Source: Actinomycetota bacterium (GTDB taxonomy: Bacteria > Actinomycetota > Actinomycetes > Nanopelagicales > Nanopelagicaceae). Taken from it: a stretch of 54,642 nucleotides of DNA. The position numbers and the translations under genes were made by a program. The stretch lies in the NCBI GenBank assembly GCA_009705035.1, contig WLDB01000002.1, positions 1 through 54,642 on the forward strand, read 5' to 3'. Shown here one piece after another: positions 50,005-54,642 of this stretch. The notes beneath the pieces are model-generated. The model searched no databases. It worked only from the letters and a program-made list of their open reading frames with translations, and was not told the DNA's origin. How positions within the stretch are numbered: the stretch's first letter is position 1; each line of letters starts with the position of its first letter.

Positions 50005-50914
50005 TCGCTTGTTGTAAGGATGTAAATCCTCGTGCTTGAAGGAGAAGTGCCAACTCTTTTTGAATCGACATTATCGCAGTTGGGTTTCCAAAGCTTGCCG
50101 TTCCGACAGATACTCCCGACGCTCCTGCCAAAATAAGTTCGAGTGCGTCGCGCCCAGATGCGACGCCTCCCATTCCAAGGATCGGAATGCTAGGAAGAGC
50201 GTTATGTACCTGATAGATGGTACGTACAGCAATTGGTCTAATTGCAGGTCCTGAGAGACCGCCAGTCTTGCCTCCCAGATGTGGCTTCATGGTATCTAGG
50301 TTGATTACCATGCCAAGCACAGTGTTAATAAGAGCTAGTGCATCTGCACCTGAATCAACTACACCCTGAGCGATTTTTGCAATATCGGTTACATCGGGTG
50401 TTAGCTTTGCGATAATCGGTATCTCGCCACCGATTACTTTGCGAACTGAATCGATAACTCGACAGGATGCATCTGAATCTGCCGCAAAAACTAGTCCACG
50501 GTTCTCGACATTGGGACATGAAATATTCACTTCGATTGCGCTGATTCCAGAGGCTGCACGTAATTTTCTAGCGAGAACTCCGTACTCATCAGATGTTTCT
50601 CCTGCAATCGAAACAATGACTCGTGAGCCTTGCGATATTAGCCATGGAAGGTCGTTAGCCAAGAATGCATCTATTCCGGGGCCTTGTAGCCCAATCGAAT
50701 TAAGCATTCCAGATGGAGTTTCTGCCATTCGAGGCGTCGCTCGTCCGTGTCGTGGCTTCGTCATCACTGACTTAGTTACGACAGCCCCAATATCTTTGAG
50801 GGGGAAGAATTGCGCTAATTCTTTGCCATTACTTGCACACCCACTCGCTGTAAAGATGGGCGTTGGAAACCATGCATCTCCTAAAGTTGTAGATAGATCA
50901 ACCGATGTACTCAT
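49982..50914 (-). CDS. pyrD: Dihydroorotate dehydrogenase, class 1B catalytic subunit
   Basis: FTASGCASNGKELAQFF, MLNSIGLQGPGIDAFL, IEVNISCPNVENRG, KLTPDVTDIAKIA, GGKTGGLSGPAIRPIAVRTIYQV; partner pyrK adjacent. Confidence 0.93.
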   Translation of the reverse strand: MSTSVDLSTTLGDAWFPTPIFTASGCASNGKELAQFFPLKDIGAVVTKSVMTKPRHGRATPRMAETPSGMLNSIGLQGPGIDAFLANDLPWLISQGSRVIVSIAGETSDEYGVLARKLRAASGISAIEVNISCPNVENRGLVFAADSDASCRVIDSVRKVIGGEIPIIAKLTPDVTDIAKIAQGVVDSGADALALINTVLGMVINLDTMKPHLGGKTGGLSGPAIRPIAVRTIYQVHNALPSIPILGMGGVASGRDALELILAGASGVSVGTASFGNPTAIMSIQKELALLLQARGFTSLQQAIGYAHRG

Positions 50915-51769
50915 TTAAAACTCCGCCGGATTCTTACCAACAAGATCCCAGCAAACGCTAGAGCCGTCAATAACAGGTCCATCAATGCACGAGCGTTTCA
51001 TCGAAATAATGCCCGTCTCATCTTTAACAGGAAGCACACAAGTCATACAGATTCCTACACCGCAAGCCATCGCCTCTTCGACCGCACATTGATGAATCAC
51101 ATCGTTTGCTTGTGCTATCTCCGTGATTGCCCGCAACATCGGCATCGGACCACATGAGTAAATAATATCGATCGCTCTCTCGCTGATGATTGCTTCTAAG
51201 CGAGAGGTAACCCTGCCCTTCTCCCCCATCGAACCATCTTCAGTAAATATCTGAAGTGAATTAACAGATCGCTTTCCCTCCATAGGAGCATAAATCTTCT
51301 CGCCGACGCTTGCACCCAACAACATATCTGTGCGACAGCCACGATTTTTTAGCACTTCGGCAAGTCCAAACAGTGGGGCAGAACCGTAGCCACCGCCAAT
51401 GAGCAGTGCATTTACTGGCTCTGTAGGAATACCGAAGGCAGTTCCAAGTGGTGTAACCACATCGAGTTCGGTTCCTTCACTTTGAGAAGCTAACCATCGT
51501 GATCCCGCTCCATGAGGCGCAACAATCAGTTCTATTGTCCCACCGTATTGCGCACTATCGGAGGTTCGAGATATCGCAAATGCGCGACGTAGAATCATGC
51601 GACTGGAATCACCGCCAACAGAGATAGCAATAAAATTACCAGGGCGGCAATTCTTTACAAGGTCACCGACTCCCAGAATTATCTGATGATAAGAACCGAT
51701 TCTCTTGTTAGCGATAATTGGCGCTAGAAATTGAGCGGCTGACTTATTGATCGTGCTCATGCGAGCCAC
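50915..51769 (-). CDS. pyrK: Dihydroorotate dehydrogenase electron-transfer subunit
   Basis: Ferredoxin-reductase-like FAD/NAD domains; [16 protein letters not shown] and [2Fe-2S] Cys motif [18 protein letters not shown]...[10 protein letters not shown]. Confidence 0.93.
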   Translation of the reverse strand: MARMSTINKSAAQFLAPIIANKRIGSYHQIILGVGDLVKNCRPGNFIAISVGGDSSRMILRRAFAISRTSDSAQYGGTIELIVAPHGAGSRWLASQSEGTELDVVTPLGTAFGIPTEPVNALLIGGGYGSAPLFGLAEVLKNRGCRTDMLLGASVGEKIYAPMEGKRSVNSLQIFTEDGSMGEKGRVTSRLEAIISERAIDIIYSCGPMPMLRAITEIAQANDVIHQCAVEEAMACGVGICMTCVLPVKDETGIISMKRSCIDGPVIDGSSVCWDLVGKNPAEF

Positions 51770-54642
51770 TCCTGAAGAGATGCCAGATCTAGTTCTCCAT
51801 CACGCAACGATTTAATACCCGCAACTGCCGCGCTAAACCCTGGCGTTGTTGTGATGATAGGAATGCTCCGTTGGACGGCTGCAGTTCGGATTGCCCATCC
51901 ATCTGCGCGAGTTCCACGCCCGACTGGAGTATTGATCACCAGATCTATTTCGCCAGAGTTCAAAATTTCTACGATAGTTCTTTCACCAAATTCACCGGGA
52001 CCATCTGAATGCTTTCGCACTAATGCAGTGTGAACCTGGTGAGACTCTAAAAATGATGCTGTACCAGCGGTTGCAAAGAGTTTGAAACCCATCTCAATTA
52101 ATGCTCGTGCAGGGAGAATTCCGGAAGATTTATCTTTATCTGCGAGCGAAATGAAGACTGACCCGGACTTTGGAAGTGGCCCAAAAGAGCTAATCTGACT
52201 CTTTGCGTAAGCTCCCCCGAAATCTTTTGAAATTCCCATAACTTCACCAGTTGATCTCATCTCTGGGCCAAGTACGGCGTCGACGCCACGACCATCTCTA
52301 CGTCTAAATCGATTCCACGGAAGAACGGCCTCTTTTACGCTTACTCCCTTGGGAACGTGGCGTTCATTTACGGGTAATAAACCAACTTCTCTTAGCTCCG
52401 AAATTGTGGAACCGACTGAGATTCGGGCTGCCGCTTTAGCTAAAGGAACCCCAGTTGCCTTACTGACAAATGGAACAGTACGAGATGCGCGTGGGTTAGC
52501 TTCGAGCACATAAAGTTTATTCTCTGCAACTGCAAATTGAATGTTAATCAACCCACGCACCCCTACACCTTCGGCGATTGAGAGGGTTGCAGATCGAACT
52601 TCATCGCGCATTGTCTCTGTGATAGTCATTGCAGGAAGAACACATGCTGAATCTCCGGAGTGAATGCCAGCCTCTTCAATGTGCTCCATGATTCCGCCGA
52701 GAAAGAGTTCATGACCGTCATAGAGGGCATCAACATCTAGTTCGATAGCTGAATCAAGGAAACGATCTACTAGAACTGGTCTATCAGGCGTAATATCGGT
52801 AGCACGTGAAATAAAGCTGGAGAGAGACTCGTCATCATAAACAATCTCCATGCCACGACCACCAAGGACGAAGGACGGTCGCACCAGTACTGGGTAACCG
52901 ATTCTCTGTGCAATAAGGATTGCCTCTTCTTGAGAGGCCGCCATGCCAAACTCAGGGGCCGTCAGATTTCGCTGTAACAAGAGCTCACCGAAAGCGCCTC
53001 TTTCCTCAGCAAGATTGATTGCTTCAGGACTTGTTCCCAAGATATTTACACCAGCAGCTTTCAAACCAGCAGCTAAACCAAGCGGTGTTTGGCCACCAAG
53101 CTGAGTAATAACACCCAAAACTGGACCAGCCAGCGACTCTGCATGAATAACCTCAAGTACATCTTCTAGGGTCAACGGCTCAAAATAGAGTCGATCACTT
53201 GTGTCGTAATCCGTTGAGACTGTCTCTGGGTTGCAATTGATCATAATCGTTTCGAAATCAGCTTCGCGCAAGGTAAATGAGGCGTGGACACAGGAATAAT
53301 CGAATTCGATTCCCTGTCCTATTCGGTTAGGACCAGAGCCGAGAATAATTACAGCAGGACGCGTTCTTGGAAGGACTTCACTCTCTTCTTCATAGCTTGA
53401 GTAGTGGTAAGGCGTGTGAGCTTGAAATTCAGCAGCACAAGTATCTACCGTCTTATATACAGGATGAACGTCAAAATGTTGACGAGCTTTGCGAACATCT
53501 TCTTCTGACACGTTACGCAGCAGGCCTATTTGAGCATCCGAAAAGCCAAACGATTTAGCAAAGCGGACCAAATCAATAGAGAGTTCTCCCGGCTCACTTA
53601 TTACTCGTGCCGCTTCGTTGATCTCTTGAATTTGCTTGAGGTACCAACGATCGATCTTGCAAATTTGATAGACCTTTTCAGCATCAATCCCCGCCCATAG
53701 CAAAGTTTGTACTTCTTGAAGTCGATATTCAGTCGGAGTAGCTATGGCTACCAAAAGGGAATCAATATCGATAGAGTCAAGATTTGCTGGAAATTTGAAA
53801 ATCGCTTCTTTGCGCTCTAGAGACCGGAGCACCTTCATAAGCGCCTCTGGGAAGGAACGACCAATAGCCATTGCTTCGCCGACGGACTTCATCGTCGTCG
53901 TTAATCGAGCATCCGCATCTTGGAATTTTTCGAATGCAAAACGAGGCGCCTTCACAACAATGTAATCAAGAGTTGGCTCAAAACTAGCAGGAGTAACTTG
54001 GGTAATATCATTCTTGATTTCATCTAGTGTGTAACCAATCGCAAGTTTCGTCGCAATCTTTGCAATTGGAAAACCGGTCGCTTTAGATGCAAGCGCGCTT
54101 GAACGGGACACTCTCGGGTTCATCTCAATAACGATGATTCGACCGTTCTCGGGATTTACCGCATATTGGATATTGCACCCACCGGTATCAACGCCAACCT
54201 CGCGGATAATGTCGATTGAGAGATCGCGTAATCGCTGATATTCAACATCAGTAAGTGTGAGCGCAGGGGCGACAGTTATTGAATCTCCGGTGTGAACACC
54301 CATTGGGTCGATATTCTCAATCGAACAAACTATGACAACGTTATCGATCTTGTCTCGCATTACCTCAAGTTCAAATTCTTTCCAACCAATAATCGACTCT
54401 TCAATCAATACTTCAGAAGTTGGTGAATGACGTAGACCTGCACCTGCTATTTGTTGCAAGGATTCTTCGTCATAGGCGATGCCAGAACCTAAGCCACCCA
54501 TGGTAAACGAGGGTCTAATAACACAAGGGAATCCAAGAGTGGAAGCTGCGGAGACGACATCATCCATCGTATGACAGATAATTGATCGAGCGGATTCTCC
54601 CCCAACTTTCTCGACAATCGCTCGAAACAATTCTCGATTTTC
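51757..54642 (-). CDS. carB: Carbamoyl-phosphate synthase large subunit (N-terminus beyond window end)
   Basis: Frame open to base 54642; [81 protein letters not shown]-terminal MGS-like allosteric domain. Confidence 0.97.
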   Translation of the reverse strand, partial: ENRELFRAIVEKVGGESARSIICHTMDDVVSAASTLGFPCVIRPSFTMGGLGSGIAYDEESLQQIAGAGLRHSPTSEVLIEESIIGWKEFELEVMRDKIDNVVIVCSIENIDPMGVHTGDSITVAPALTLTDVEYQRLRDLSIDIIREVGVDTGGCNIQYAVNPENGRIIVIEMNPRVSRSSALASKATGFPIAKIATKLAIGYTLDEIKNDITQVTPASFEPTLDYIVVKAPRFAFEKFQDADARLTTTMKSVGEAMAIGRSFPEALMKVLRSLERKEAIFKFPANLDSIDIDSLLVAIATPTEYRLQEVQTLLWAGIDAEKVYQICKIDRWYLKQIQEINEAARVISEPGELSIDLVRFAKSFGFSDAQIGLLRNVSEEDVRKARQHFDVHPVYKTVDTCAAEFQAHTPYHYSSYEEESEVLPRTRPAVIILGSGPNRIGQGIEFDYSCVHASFTLREADFETIMINCNPETVSTDYDTSDRLYFEPLTLEDVLEVIHAESLAGPVLGVITQLGGQTPLGLAAGLKAAGVNILGTSPEAINLAEERGAFGELLLQRNLTAPEFGMAASQEEAILIAQRIGYPVLVRPSFVLGGRGMEIVYDDESLSSFISRATDITPDRPVLVDRFLDSAIELDVDALYDGHELFLGGIMEHIEEAGIHSGDSACVLPAMTITETMRDEVRSATLSIAEGVGVRGLINIQFAVAENKLYVLEANPRASRTVPFVSKATGVPLAKAAARISVGSTISELREVGLLPVNERHVPKGVSVKEAVLPWNRFRRRDGRGVDAVLGPEMRSTGEVMGISKDFGGAYAKSQISSFGPLPKSGSVFISLADKDKSSGILPARALIEMGFKLFATAGTASFLESHQVHTALVRKHSDGPGEFGERTIVEILNSGEIDLVINTPVGRGTRADGWAIRTAAVQRSIPIITTTPGFSAAVAGIKSLRDGELDLASLQEWLA

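Noticed and set aside
1-54642. CRISPR array or large dispersed repeats
   Set aside because: The only tandem repeat noticed is the 16-bp array before gcvH; it has no spacer architecture and no cas genes are nearby.

Overview
The 54.6 kb window is a gene-dense, moderate-GC chromosomal segment from an actinobacterium. Gene content and streamlining resemble small aquatic lineages such as acI/Nanopelagicales, but that taxonomy is an inference. I recognise about 47 protein genes, one tRNA-Leu(GAG) and one clear intrinsic terminator. I found no CRISPR array, transposase, integrase or rRNA. The main blocks are: (1) an aroH-tyrA-cmk/der-CDP-alcohol PT run, then gcvH-garA-ftsR-nuclease-MerR-gcvP; (2) a minus-strand block ppm/lnt/exonuclease/helY/dagK/tatC/tatA/pafC/pafB/trmI, syntenic with the mycobacterial Pup-proteasome neighbourhood but without any Pup-proteasome genes; (3) metH, mshC and a conserved uncharacterised trio (SCO1664-like kinase fold, DUF3090, histidine phosphatase); (4) a salvage/transport section (tRNA-Leu, apt, acyltransferase, tdk, NCS2 permease, ung); (5) a long minus-strand run hisG-hisE-rpe-rsmB-fmt-def-priA-metK-coaBC-rpoZ-[mIHF-gmk]-pyrF-pyrD-pyrK-carB. 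The observations most worth following up are: an in-frame fusion of the actinobacterial nucleoid protein mIHF to guanylate kinase; Lnt and Ppm1 separated only by one in-frame TAG immediately followed by ATG; retention of pafBC at a locus where the Pup-proteasome genes are missing; an RNA-like leader that could sequester the Shine-Dalgarno of a purine permease; a 16-bp tandem repeat upstream of gcvH; and a palindrome upstream of garA-ftsR.
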